From Prochlorothrix hollandica PCC 9006 = CALU 1027 (GTDB lineage Bacteria; Cyanobacteriota; Cyanobacteriia; Prochlorotrichales; Prochlorotrichaceae): 55,182 nucleotides of DNA. The position numbers and the translations under genes were made by a program. Shown here piece after piece: positions 1 through 7,134 of this stretch. The stretch lies in the NCBI RefSeq assembly GCF_000332315.1, contig NZ_KB235941.1, forward strand, positions 3,360 to 58,541, given 5' to 3'. Under the pieces are notes generated by a model. It saw nothing but the letters and a program-made list of their open reading frames with translations. It made no database searches and had not been told where the DNA came from. Numbering within the stretch: the first letter of the stretch is position 1; the number at the start of each line of letters is the position of its first letter.

Positions 1-76
1 TGACTCATGCTTATGACTCTACACCCTACGGACTCCCCTTAAACCCCCTTTCTTCCGTCAACCCCTGAATAGTTAC
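1..76. repeat. End of a GTAAYTATTCAGG-type MITE, partner end outside the window
   Basis: The segment ends with CCCCTGAATAGTTAC at about 62-76, the same terminal sequence that closes the repeats at 2526-2659, 36495-36809, 40963-41245 and 41888-42235. It abuts the broken 3' end of the MscS-type gene and supplies that gene's stop codon. The interior (1-60) does not match the interiors of the other copies, so it may be a different or longer element with the same ends. Confidence 0.6.
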
Positions 77-846
77 ACGTAAAGGTTGGTGACCCGGAGA
101 CCAACTTTTTTAATGACGGCGCGGGTGCCGTCTTCCAGCACCACCACATCCCCAAAGCGGAAGGGGGTATCAATGAGCAGCACCACTCCACTGAAGAAGT
201 TGGCCAGGATGTCTTTGAGGGCAAAACCAAGGACAAAGGTAATGCCGCCGATGGCGACCCAGAGACCACTGAGATCAATGCCGAGGGATTGCAACGATAC
301 TAAGCCACCGATGCCATAGACAAAAATCGGCAAGACGGTCTTGAGAATGGGAATCAGGACATCATCCCACTGGGCTTCGCTTTTCTCGGCATAGCCTTCT
401 AGGTAGTACAACAACACCTCAGTGAGGAGTTGGGAGATGCCATAGGTGACCGCAATGGCAATCAGTGCTGTGTCTACGTGCTGCAATAGACCGATGGTGC
501 TACTTTCCCCCATCTGGGCTAGGGTTGCCTTAATCACCAACCCGATGATTAAGATGATGGCAGGGATGCGGGTGACCCGAACGGCCACCAGACCAGCATC
601 AGAGTGAATTTTGCGCAGCCATGCCCGTAAAAGCACGAAAATGACAATATAGGCAATTAACCCAGTCAGGCTGGTGAATCCAAGGACTTTAAGGACTGGG
701 GGGGCGAATAGACCCAGGGTTGCTCCCGATTCTGCTACAACATCCGGGCTAACCGCATCAGGGCTGACGGTTTCAGGACTAACAGCATCGGGGCTAACGT
801 CGCCAGCTTGTGCTAACAGACTGTGGAACGCAGAGGGGAGTACCAT
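73..846 (-). pseudogene. MscS-type mechanosensitive channel, 3' end truncated
   Basis: The product is 257 residues. The first ~45 are rich in Ala, Pro, Ser and Asp with repeated SPDAV/SPETV units. Hydrophobic segments follow at about 55-75, 92-112 and 122-148, then the MscS pore-helix-like region (YGIGGLVSLQSLGIDLSGLW, then LGFALKDILANFFSGVVLL) and the start of the beta domain (FRFGDVVVLEDGTRAVIKKV). The reading frame stops at RVTNLYV, exactly where the MITE end begins, so the rest of the beta domain and the C-terminal cage domain are missing. Full-length family members protect cells from osmotic downshock as heptameric inner-membrane channels. This remnant is probably non-functional unless the sequence resumes beyond the element. 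The start at 846 is the first ATG. Confidence 0.75.
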
Positions 847-1222
847 ACCTTGCAGAAACCTGAAGTGCTGAGGCTTTCAATGGATAGGGGAGTGTGTAGA
901 GGGGAACTTTCCCAGAATTAGGCTGAAAGCGCATCCCAGGAGCAACACTGCCGCGCTGTTCCCTTTTATACAGACGAGATAGACGAGTGCTCAGACGGGT
1001 CTATAGAAGTCGCAACTCTACCCAACTTCCCCAGCTAGCAAGCACCCTAGAGTATAAGGGGAGACTTGGGGCTAGGGAGATTTTTGCATCGGAACCGTTA
1101 ACATTTGCAACAGACTTTTCGCCAATGCTAGCTGATTCTGTGGTGTGGGCTGTCGTGTTGTCGCTGCTATCGCTGGTGCTGTGCCACGGGGGGCTGGAGT
1201 TACAGCGAGGCAGGGGTCAACC
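847..1222. other. Intergenic, no gene seen
   Basis: This is the space between the MscS-type gene (leftward, its upstream side) and the HPt gene (leftward, its downstream side). Short open frames here show no recognisable protein and no family resemblance. No tRNA or terminator was recognised. Confidence 0.4.
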
Positions 1223-1591
1223 TTACCACTGAAAGGTTTCTAGGGCGACTTTGGCCGCTGCATAGGCTGCTTCTACCTGGTTCACCAGCTCTACGGTTTG
1301 GCTCAAATCTTCGGCCCTGGCTTTGGCTTCCAGGATTTTACAAAGCTCTGACAGGGAGGCGGCTCCCAGGGTGGCACTACTGGATTTGAGGGTATGGGCA
1401 TTGATGCGCAGGGTGGCTGCATCCTGTTGTTCTGCTCCCTGACGCATTTGGGCCAGGATTCCGGGGGTGTCTTCAGTAAAGGTTTGTGTTAGGAAGGTGA
1501 GACATTCGGCGGCATCTTCCCCCAAGGCACCAAGGTTCAGGCGGATAAGTTCAGCATCGATCGCCGGGGTGTCGGTAGATGGGAGTTCCAT
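1223..1591 (-). CDS. HPt-domain histidine phosphotransfer protein
   Basis: The 122-residue form starting at 1591 is essentially a stand-alone HPt four-helix domain. The motif INAHTLKSSSATLGA puts the phospho-accepting histidine at residue 66. Such proteins relay phosphate between hybrid kinases and response regulators in the cytoplasm. An upstream in-frame start at 1729 would add 46 residues (MANPIGAIAAVQTAR...), but that stretch does not resemble the domain, so the shorter start is preferred. No clear Shine-Dalgarno decides between them. No kinase or regulator is adjacent, so the partner is unknown. Confidence 0.75.
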   Translation of the reverse strand: MELPSTDTPAIDAELIRLNLGALGEDAAECLTFLTQTFTEDTPGILAQMRQGAEQQDAATLRINAHTLKSSSATLGAASLSELCKILEAKARAEDLSQTVELVNQVEAAYAAAKVALETFQW

Positions 1592-1951
1592 GGTTGTGGT
1601 AGGGGGGTAAGGGCAGAAAATTAGGGCTGACGGGAACAGATGAGGGGATGCGGCCTGGGGGATCTGGAGGGCGGTGCCGGTGATCCTAGCCGTCTGCACG
1701 GCGGCGATCGCGCCGATCGGGTTCGCCATCCAGGCAGCAGCAGTTATGATTTTCCCCTGCTATTACAGCCCAGATTACCCGATGGGATAGCACTTTCAAA
1801 CTCTGGTTTAAGGTCTGTGCTGTGCTTCGTAGGGGTGAAACTGGCCCTGGACTACCGTTTTGGGTGGTGATTTTAGTTGGTAATTTTGGTTAGTGCCTTT
1901 AGGCTCGTGACGGGAGCATCCCCGTTTGGCAACTTGTTCTTCATCCCTCGT
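1592..1951. other. Intergenic, no gene seen
   Basis: No convincing gene lies here apart from a possible N-terminal extension of the HPt gene up to 1729. The right part leads into the first alpha-amylase remnant, whose recognisable similarity begins near 1952. Confidence 0.35.
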
Positions 1952-2475
1952 GCCATTGAGGCGGCGGATTATCTGGACAACGGCGATCGGGTGCAACGCT
2001 GCCAGTTGCTGGGGCTGCAAGACCTCAAAACTGAGTCCCCGGTGGTGCAGGCCAACATTGCCGCCTATCTCAATGGGCGGATATTGACTGGATCGGTTCG
2101 CTGGGGGACGATCGGGGCCGAACGCTGCCGGTGACCTGTGGGGCGGGCTGGTTGTGTGAACACCGCTGGCCTGGGGTGGCGCGGCTGGTGGGCTGGCGGC
2201 GGGCGATGGGGACGGAGCCGGTGACGCGGTGGTGGGAGGGTTCGGGGCGACGGGTGGCCTTTGGCCGGGGCGATCGCGGCTTTGTGGTGATTAATGGGGA
2301 TCGGGATCCCTGGGGGGCGGTGCTGCGGACGGATCTACCGCCGGGGCGCTATGACAATTGGTTGGCGACGGATCCGGGGGCGATCGTGGTGGATGAGGGG
2401 GGGTATTGCGGTTGACGGTGCCGCCGGGGCAGGCGGTGGTGCTGGCGATTCCGACCATCCGGCCCAGGGGCGTGG
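1952..2475 (+). pseudogene. Alpha-amylase (GH13) remnant, copy 1
   Basis: Two separate parts of a GH13 alpha-amylase are fused here. About 1952-2070 encodes IEAADYLDNGDRVQRCQLLG and then DLKTESPVVQANIAAYLN, the region before the catalytic Asp of secreted alpha-amylases. After an out-of-frame deletion joint near 2070-2090, the frame continues with DWIGSLGDDRGRTLPVT, CGAGWLCEHRWPGVARLVGW and FGRGDRGFVVING, which belong to the C-terminal part. A 7-G tract at 2396-2402 (8 G in copy 2) shifts the frame again before VPPGQAVVLAIPTIRP. The catalytic core between the two parts is lost. It is nearly identical to copy 2 (3885-4356) over about 260 bp. Confidence 0.8.
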
Positions 2476-2525
2476 GGAAATCGTAAAATCGTTCAGTAGA
2501 AATCACTCGATCCTTAGCATGACTC

Positions 2526-2659
2526 GTAACCATTCAGGGGGGGTACGAAGTTAGTGCATTTCAGCCCTCCGATCGAGGGTTAACATAACTCGAAGTACAG
2601 CGATCCTAGATTTCCAGAGCCTGAAACCCTCATTCCCCCGTGGACCCCTGAATAGTTAC
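2526..2659. repeat. Short GTAAYTATTCAGG-type MITE (134 bp)
   Basis: It runs from GTAACCATTCAGGGGGGG to CCCCTGAATAGTTAC, terminal inverted repeats shared with the copies at 40963 and 41888. The interior keeps GAGCCTGAAACCCTCATTC, also present in the longer copies, but much of the middle is missing. No target duplication is visible. It lies just downstream of alpha-amylase copy 1. Confidence 0.7.
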
Positions 2660-2674
2660 GATTATTGGTCAGTT

Positions 2675-2746
2675 ATGCCAAAATCTTTGGATGAAGCTAG
2701 GAAAGATTACAGTATTACTCCAGTTTCTGATATTTGGGATACATAA
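2675..2746 (+). pseudogene. Short gene fragment (23 codons)
   Basis: An ATG frame encodes MPKSLDEARKDYS then ITPVSDIWDT and a stop. The amino-acid composition looks protein-like and the base composition is AT-rich like the following gene pair, but it is too short to assign. It may be the 5' remnant of a small gene cut by the MITE at 2765. Low certainty. Confidence 0.25.
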
Positions 2747-2764
2747 GGCATCATCTTTTTACCT

Positions 2765-2865
2765 TACAGCAGTCCTAAATGGGTCGTGTGGTGCCCCCGG
2801 AGGGGGCACACCACACAAAGGGTTTCAGCCATCGAGATCCTTACAACTGATTTAGGGTTGCTGTA
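2765..2865. repeat. TA-flanked palindromic MITE, copy 1 (~101 bp)
   Basis: It starts TACAGCAGTCCTAAAT and ends ATTTAGGGTTGCTGTA, imperfect terminal inverted repeats. An inner GC-rich hairpin has GTGCCCCC and GGGGGCAC arms. Eight further copies lie in this window. The TA at each border fits the target duplication of IS630/Tc1-mariner-type transposases; no transposase gene is present. Confidence 0.85.
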
Positions 2866-2958
2866 GTTGGTAAAATAGTAAAAACTGGTGATATTTTTCA
2901 TCTGGCAAGCTGGTATTTCCAACCTTTTCACCTAAACCTTGGACAAAGGGAGTTTACA

Positions 2959-3177
2959 ATGCCATTGACTAACCTCATGTCACAAATCCAAAAACTTCCA
3001 AAAATTGACAAGCTTCGGCTAATGCAGTTTCTGGCAACAGAACTGGTCAAGGAAGAAGATGCAAACTTCTTTGTTGCGAATCAAGAGTATCCTGTCTGGT
3101 CGCCTTACAACTGCTCTGAGGCTGCTAATGTCCTGATGAACCTTCTGACAACAAAACAACAGGAACGCAATGGCTGA
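2959..3177 (+). CDS. Small protein paired with an aspartyl protease-like gene
   Basis: The product is 72 residues: MPLTNLMSQIQKLPKIDKLR followed by an acidic/polar C-terminal half with a NQEYPVWSPYNCSEAANVL stretch. A good Shine-Dalgarno (GGGAG, 2949-2953) precedes the ATG. The C-terminus overlaps the next gene by 8 bp, so the two are co-transcribed and translationally coupled. Size, helical N-terminus and overlap resemble an antitoxin or accessory subunit, but I do not recognise a named family. The pair is AT-richer than the core genes and is followed by an attC-like site. Confidence 0.7.
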   Translation: MPLTNLMSQIQKLPKIDKLRLMQFLATELVKEEDANFFVANQEYPVWSPYNCSEAANVLMNLLTTKQQERNG

Positions 3178-3589
3178 CGCTCAGAAATTTCCCTACAAAA
3201 TTATTGATAGCAGTCTCGGCATGGTTGATCGAATGCCATATTTGCCTTTGACACTTATTTCTAGTGGTCAATCCGTGAACACCGAAGGGTTGTTAGATAC
3301 AGGCGCAAGCGTTAATGTTTTGCCATACGAGTTGGGTACACAACTGGGCTTGACCTGGGAGAATGAGACACTCTCGGTTGTGTTGGCGGGCAACTTGGCT
3401 CGATTTGAAGCTCGCGCAATCGTTGTTGAAGCTCAAGTCAGCCCATTTCCCACTGTTGATCTCGCATTTGCTTGGACACAAGCACCCAATGTACCTTTAA
3501 TCTTAGGGCAAGCTAATTTCTTCTTTGAGTTTGAGGTCTGTTTTTTCCGTGCACGTTCTGAATTTGAAATCCGCCCCAAGCAAGGTTGA
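3170..3589 (+). CDS. Retropepsin-like aspartyl protease family protein
   Basis: The product is 139 residues. The motif GLLDTGASVNVLPYELGTQL at about residues 42-61 is the DTGxS/T catalytic signature of clan AA (retroviral-type) aspartic proteases, with the hydrophobic flap-like VVLAGN stretch and a C-terminal LILGQANFF resembling the conserved ILG(R/Q) element. As in retropepsins, one active-site Asp per chain implies a homodimer. The substrate is unknown. It overlaps the preceding 72-residue gene, suggesting a two-component unit. A structure with the properties of an integron attC site follows 47 bp downstream. Confidence 0.75.
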   Translation: MADAQKFPYKIIDSSLGMVDRMPYLPLTLISSGQSVNTEGLLDTGASVNVLPYELGTQLGLTWENETLSVVLAGNLARFEARAIVVEAQVSPFPTVDLAFAWTQAPNVPLILGQANFFFEFEVCFFRARSEFEIRPKQG

Positions 3590-3635
3590 TAGCAATAAAG
3601 ATGAAATCCCAGTGGGAAGCTACTAGCGAGGCACG

Positions 3636-3722
3636 GTCTAACAACCCGGTTGGAGCGGACTAACAAGAGATCTTGGTGGGGATGCAAAGGCTGTTTGCAG
3701 CCGCTCAACCGGAACGTTATAC
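3636..3722 (+). other. attC-like integron recombination site (87 bp)
   Basis: The left core box is GTCTAAC (3636-3642, fits RYYYAAC) and the right box is GTTATAC (3716-3722, one mismatch to GTTRRRY). Inside them GGTTGGAGCGG pairs with CCGCTCAACC, leaving one unpaired base, as in the L''/L' arms of attC sites with an extrahelical base. A variable loop separates the arms. The position directly behind a promoter-poor small gene pair fits a gene cassette. No integrase is in the window, so this would be a solo or CALIN-type cassette. Confidence 0.6.
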
Positions 3723-3884
3723 CGAACCAAAAAGTCCGTTGAGGTTGTCTGATTTCATCCGAGATTGGGCAAGCAAAAATGGTTCTCTTTGTTGTTTAGT
3801 GCGATCGCCGATCTTGTAGCAGGGTAAGCGCAAGAAAATCATACCCAAAGTATGCATTGGCTTTCGGGCAACACAGGTGGGGGC
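3723..3884. other. Intergenic between attC-like site and amylase copy 2
   Basis: No gene or repeat is recognised. It is AT-rich on the left and becomes GC-rich where amylase similarity begins near 3885. Confidence 0.3.
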
Positions 3885-4356
3885 AGAACCCCCATTTTTT
3901 GAACCGGCGGATGGGGGACAGAGCTATGGGCTGGCGACGGTGTTTATGCTGGCGTGGCCCTATGGCACACCTCGCGTTACGTCGGGCTATGACTGGGATC
4001 GCCGCTGGCAGGTGGATCCGGGGACGGGGCAACGGCGGGATGACCATGACTGGATCGGTCCGCCGGGGGACGATCGGGGCCGGACGCTGCCGGTGACGCG
4101 GTGGTGGGAGGGTTCGGGGCGACGGGTGGCCTTTGGCCGGGGCGATCGCGGCTTTGTGGTGATTAATGGGGAGCGGGACCCCTGGGGGGCGGTGCTGCGG
4201 ACGGATCTACCGCCGGGGCGCTATGACAATTGGTTGGCGACGGATCCGGGATCGATCGTGGTGGATGAGGGGGGGGTATTGCGGGTAACGGTGCCACCGG
4301 GGCAGGCGGTGGTGTTGGCGATTCCGACCATCCGGCCCAGGGGCGTGGAAAATTAG
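3885..4356 (+). pseudogene. Alpha-amylase (GH13) remnant, copy 2
   Basis: An open frame of about 155 residues encodes only the C-terminal portion: FFEPADGGQSYGLATVFMLA, WPYGTPRVTSGYDW, then RWWEGSGRRVAFGRGDRGFV and a C-terminal all-beta domain ending VPPGQAVVLAIPTIRPRG. The upstream catalytic barrel and signal peptide are absent. Compared with copy 1 it lacks about 84 bp between two CCGGTGAC direct repeats (the CEHRWPGVARL segment), and it keeps an 8-G tract that preserves the frame at 4269-4276. It is a fragment even though open; expression is doubtful. Confidence 0.8.
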
Positions 4357-4608
4357 GGGGGCGATCGCCGTGGAAAGTGCATCCAAGATTCTGGCAGGCC
4401 GGAAGCCCGCTCCAACAGGTTTCTGCATCCTAGTTGTGCCATGGGTTAGGCAACCCAACCTCTACAGGCCATCACCAATTCTCTCTATTCCGAAATGATG
4501 CTTTTAGTTGATCGGTTCAGTTAAACCGCAAGTTATTTTACGTTGATTAGCTGTTGTGATGTTATAATCAAACCTGTTCTCGCCAATGTTTATTTTTCGG
4601 CAATCTTT
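4357..4608. promoter_or_regulatory. Upstream region of the TcmP gene with a TATAAT box
   Basis: The segment has no gene. A perfect TATAAT lies at 4563-4568. With the first ATG of the TcmP-like frame at 4609, transcription from about 4575 would leave a ~35-nt leader. This favours 4609 over the in-frame TTG at 4543 as start. No convincing -35 box at standard spacing was seen. Confidence 0.4.
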
Positions 4609-5853
4609 ATGGTCAAAGCGTCTTGGAGTTCTGACGGTAGTACTATTCCAGATGTTGAAGCGCACACCAAAGCTAAGCACAAGATCCTAGAGACTTATGT
4701 AGAAGAATTAATAGTTACACTCTACGGGAAGGGTAGGTATGGTTCTACAAAATTTACATTTGTCGATGGTTTTTGCGGTGGTGGCATCTATCGAGATCCA
4801 GAGGATGGGCAGATTTGGGCCGGCTCTCCAGTCAGAATATTTCAAGCAGTAAATCGAGGAGTAGTTAAATCCCAAAGAAAATACGATATAGATGTGCAAT
4901 ATATTTTTATTGATAGCAAACAGGAGCATATTGACTGTCTTAAAAAATATACACTCCCCTATTTCGGCCTAGAAAAAGAAGCCGAAGGCCATAATGTAAA
5001 ATTTATGTGTGATGACTTTGAAAGTGTCGTAAATCAATGCTGCCTCAGTGTTGATATTCATAAAGGACATTCCTTCTTTTTCCTTGATCCCTTTGGCTGG
5101 ACAGATGTTTCCATGGCCAGTATCAGAAAAATAAGGAGACTCAAAAAGTCTGAAATTCTGTTCACCTATATGATCGATTATATAGAACGGTTCATAGAGC
5201 AGCGTTTTAATCAACTAAAATCTAATTTCACCAATATCTTAGAGGCAGATGGATTTTATACTGAAGCTAAACCTTCTCGCATTAATGAAATAGGAGAACA
5301 GTGTTATCTTCGGAATGAGTCCATGAGACTTTTTCGTGAGAAGGGAGAATATCCTTATGTGTTTACTTTTTCACTTATCCCAAGAAATAATTCAAGAGTT
5401 CTATACTATTTAATTCACATGTCACAGGAATTAACGGCTCTGGAAGTGATGAAAGCTAGCTTTTGGGGAGAGAATACTCTGGATTATCAGTACTATTTTG
5501 AAATATATGGATATGGATTCAAAACATCTGACTACTACCAGGCTAATCAAGGTGAGTTGAAGTTTGATATTAATCCTGGTGCTGATCAGTTTTGCATAAA
5601 TAGGTTAGATGCTTCTGTCATGAAGATAATACATAATTGCAAATCGAATGAATTAACCTTTCGTGAACTTTGCGAAATAACAATCCAAGAAAATCCTGCT
5701 ACTCGTCAACACTATGAAGAATTAATTACCTTGAAGCGTTCAGAACAAGATATTACTGTTTTGAGAGATGGCAGGAAAACTACTGCAAAAAACCTTCAAT
5801 GGGATGATGTTATTAAAGTTTCTGATTCTAAGCAGCTATTTCTCTTTCCTTAG
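4609..5853 (+). CDS. tcmP: Three-Cys-motif partner protein TcmP
   Basis: The product is 414 residues. The N-terminus DVEAHTKAKHKILETYVEEL followed by FTFVDGFCGGGIY (D53-G59) is characteristic of TcmP, named for its association with three-Cys-motif (DUF5131, Gp37/Gp68-type) proteins. The DGFCGGG loop and a later FFFLDPFGWTDV look like motifs I and IV of SAM-dependent methyltransferases; that similarity is my inference, not an established activity. The gene is clearly AT-richer than its neighbours and uses many AT-ending codons, so recent acquisition is likely. It runs tail to tail with the DUF5131 gene, and the two coding regions overlap by 26 bp, so each stop lies within the other gene. Confidence 0.85.
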   Translation: MVKASWSSDGSTIPDVEAHTKAKHKILETYVEELIVTLYGKGRYGSTKFTFVDGFCGGGIYRDPEDGQIWAGSPVRIFQAVNRGVVKSQRKYDIDVQYIFIDSKQEHIDCLKKYTLPYFGLEKEAEGHNVKFMCDDFESVVNQCCLSVDIHKGHSFFFLDPFGWTDVSMASIRKIRRLKKSEILFTYMIDYIERFIEQRFNQLKSNFTNILEADGFYTEAKPSRINEIGEQCYLRNESMRLFREKGEYPYVFTFSLIPRNNSRVLYYLIHMSQELTALEVMKASFWGENTLDYQYYFEIYGYGFKTSDYYQANQGELKFDINPGADQFCINRLDASVMKIIHNCKSNELTFRELCEITIQENPATRQHYEELITLKRSEQDITVLRDGRKTTAKNLQWDDVIKVSDSKQLFLFP

Positions 5854-6571
5854 GCACGTCATTGTCAAAATTAGTCTGTTTTGGCATCTCTTTGTAAAAT
5901 TTACCATGGAGGCTAGCACCTTGGGCCTTGGAGTGCCTGCCGCCCCATTGTTTGAAAAAGAATGCTACATTGGCTGACTCTGCTTGCTGTTGTAAAGACT
6001 CCACCCAAGCCGACTCCATGGGCCGGAATCCATGGCCTGATTCCCCACCCACGATTAACCAGTGGATCTGATCAAGATTTAACTTGAGGGGACCCAGCAA
6101 TGGTTCACAGGACAGAAAACGTACCTGAGCCGGAACCTGTCGCAAGGCATCAATGCGGTGAACATAAGCCTGATTTTCCACCGAAACCCCCATCCAAATA
6201 TTAGGATGCCACGGTAGAAACGGGGCTAATTCCAGTAATATATCGTCCCGCTTAGTCAGAATTTGATAAATATGCTGGGGTGTTTCCCCCATGACGGCAA
6301 AGACTTGCTGTAGAAACTCCAGGGGCACATCTTTGTGAAACAGATCGCTCATGGAGTTGACAAAAATGCGGCTGGGCTTGCGCCAGCGACGGGGTTGATC
6401 TAGCCGGTCTTCGTGGAGCTGAAGCGTAAACCCATGGGGAAAGTGGTTGGGAAACCGTCGTGTAATCGCTTCCGCATAGCAATGGGTACAGCCTGGACTC
6501 ACTTTGTCACAGCCTGTAGTGGGGTTCCAGGTTTTGTCTGTCCACTCAATTCCCGTCTTACTGCTTGACAT
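5828..6571 (-). CDS. Three-Cys-motif DUF5131 (phage Gp37/Gp68-type) protein
   Basis: The product is 247 residues. The signature GCDKVSPGCTHCYAE places three cysteines at 21, 28 and 31 (CX6CX2C), reminiscent of an iron-sulphur or radical-SAM-like cysteine cluster, within a TIM-barrel-like protein (ILTKRDDILLEL, MGVSVENQAYVHRIDAL, LSCEPLLGPL, IVGGESGHGFRPM). These fit the DUF5131 / phage Gp37Gp68 family. A strong Shine-Dalgarno (GGAAGAGG) precedes the ATG at 6571. The family has no settled biochemical role. Its frequent partner TcmP is convergent here rather than co-directional. GC content is closer to the host average than that of tcmP. Confidence 0.85.
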   Translation of the reverse strand: MSSSKTGIEWTDKTWNPTTGCDKVSPGCTHCYAEAITRRFPNHFPHGFTLQLHEDRLDQPRRWRKPSRIFVNSMSDLFHKDVPLEFLQQVFAVMGETPQHIYQILTKRDDILLELAPFLPWHPNIWMGVSVENQAYVHRIDALRQVPAQVRFLSCEPLLGPLKLNLDQIHWLIVGGESGHGFRPMESAWVESLQQQAESANVAFFFKQWGGRHSKAQGASLHGKFYKEMPKQTNFDNDVPKEREIAA

Positions 6572-6756
6572 GGCCTCTTCCCTTAGGGCTTGTGCAACCT
6601 AAGCCTATCATAATAGTACATTTGAATGATTCTGGGATCTATGCCGCCCATGGCATTCCTGCCCTGTGTATCTCTCACGGGACGCTGGAGCGTCTAGCAG
6701 ACCGTACCCACGCCGGAGCATGGGTACTATAGAAGCCCCCGATCGCCCGAACACAG

Positions 6757-6779
6757 AAAAGGGCGTGCAAAACACGCCC
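6757..6779 (-). terminator. Rho-independent terminator for the 65-residue gene
   Basis: On the minus strand a GGGCGTG / CACGCCC stem with a 5-nt loop is followed by TTTT. It lies about 25 bp after the stop of the gene at 6805-7002. Confidence 0.6.
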
Positions 6780-6804
6780 CAGGGAATTAGCCACGATCGC
6801 AGAC

Positions 6805-7002
6805 TTAATCGATCGAGACCGTCGTCGAGGGCTTGGGAAATGTTTGGTTGAGTTCATCCATCAAATCATCAAACTCCTCCAGCGCCTGGTTGACATCAAT
6901 GCGCAACGTGCCTAAATTCGGCTCATCCAAGAGCTTAACCAACACATCCCGCATTTGGGTGATCTGAGAAACCTGTTCGGTCATACCGGTGGGAATTGCC
7001 AT
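6805..7002 (-). CDS. Small acidic helical protein, unknown function
   Basis: The product is 65 residues: MAIPTGMTEQVSQITQMRDV, then helical, acidic sequence with LRIDVNQALEEFDDLMDELN. The start at 7002 has AAAGG six bases upstream, better placed than the in-frame ATG at 7038. It has no Cys, signal peptide or membrane segment. I do not recognise a family, though proteins of this kind are common in cyanobacteria. It is followed by its own terminator and lies 130 bp after the glycosyltransferase gene on the same strand. Confidence 0.65.
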   Translation of the reverse strand: MAIPTGMTEQVSQITQMRDVLVKLLDEPNLGTLRIDVNQALEEFDDLMDELNQTFPKPSTTVSID

Positions 7003-7134
7003 AATACCTTTCTGAAACGGGTGAAACTGAGCCAACAAACAGCAGGGCCAGGGCGATCGCCCCAGACCCCACCCCTCTCCATTCTAAGCCCCCAGCCTCA
7101 ACAAATCTTGATCGGTTCACGATCGCCGTCCCCC

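Noticed and set aside
987-1232. Plus-strand frame of 81 codons.
   Set aside because: Composition and lack of any family features or start signal suggest non-coding sequence between leftward genes.
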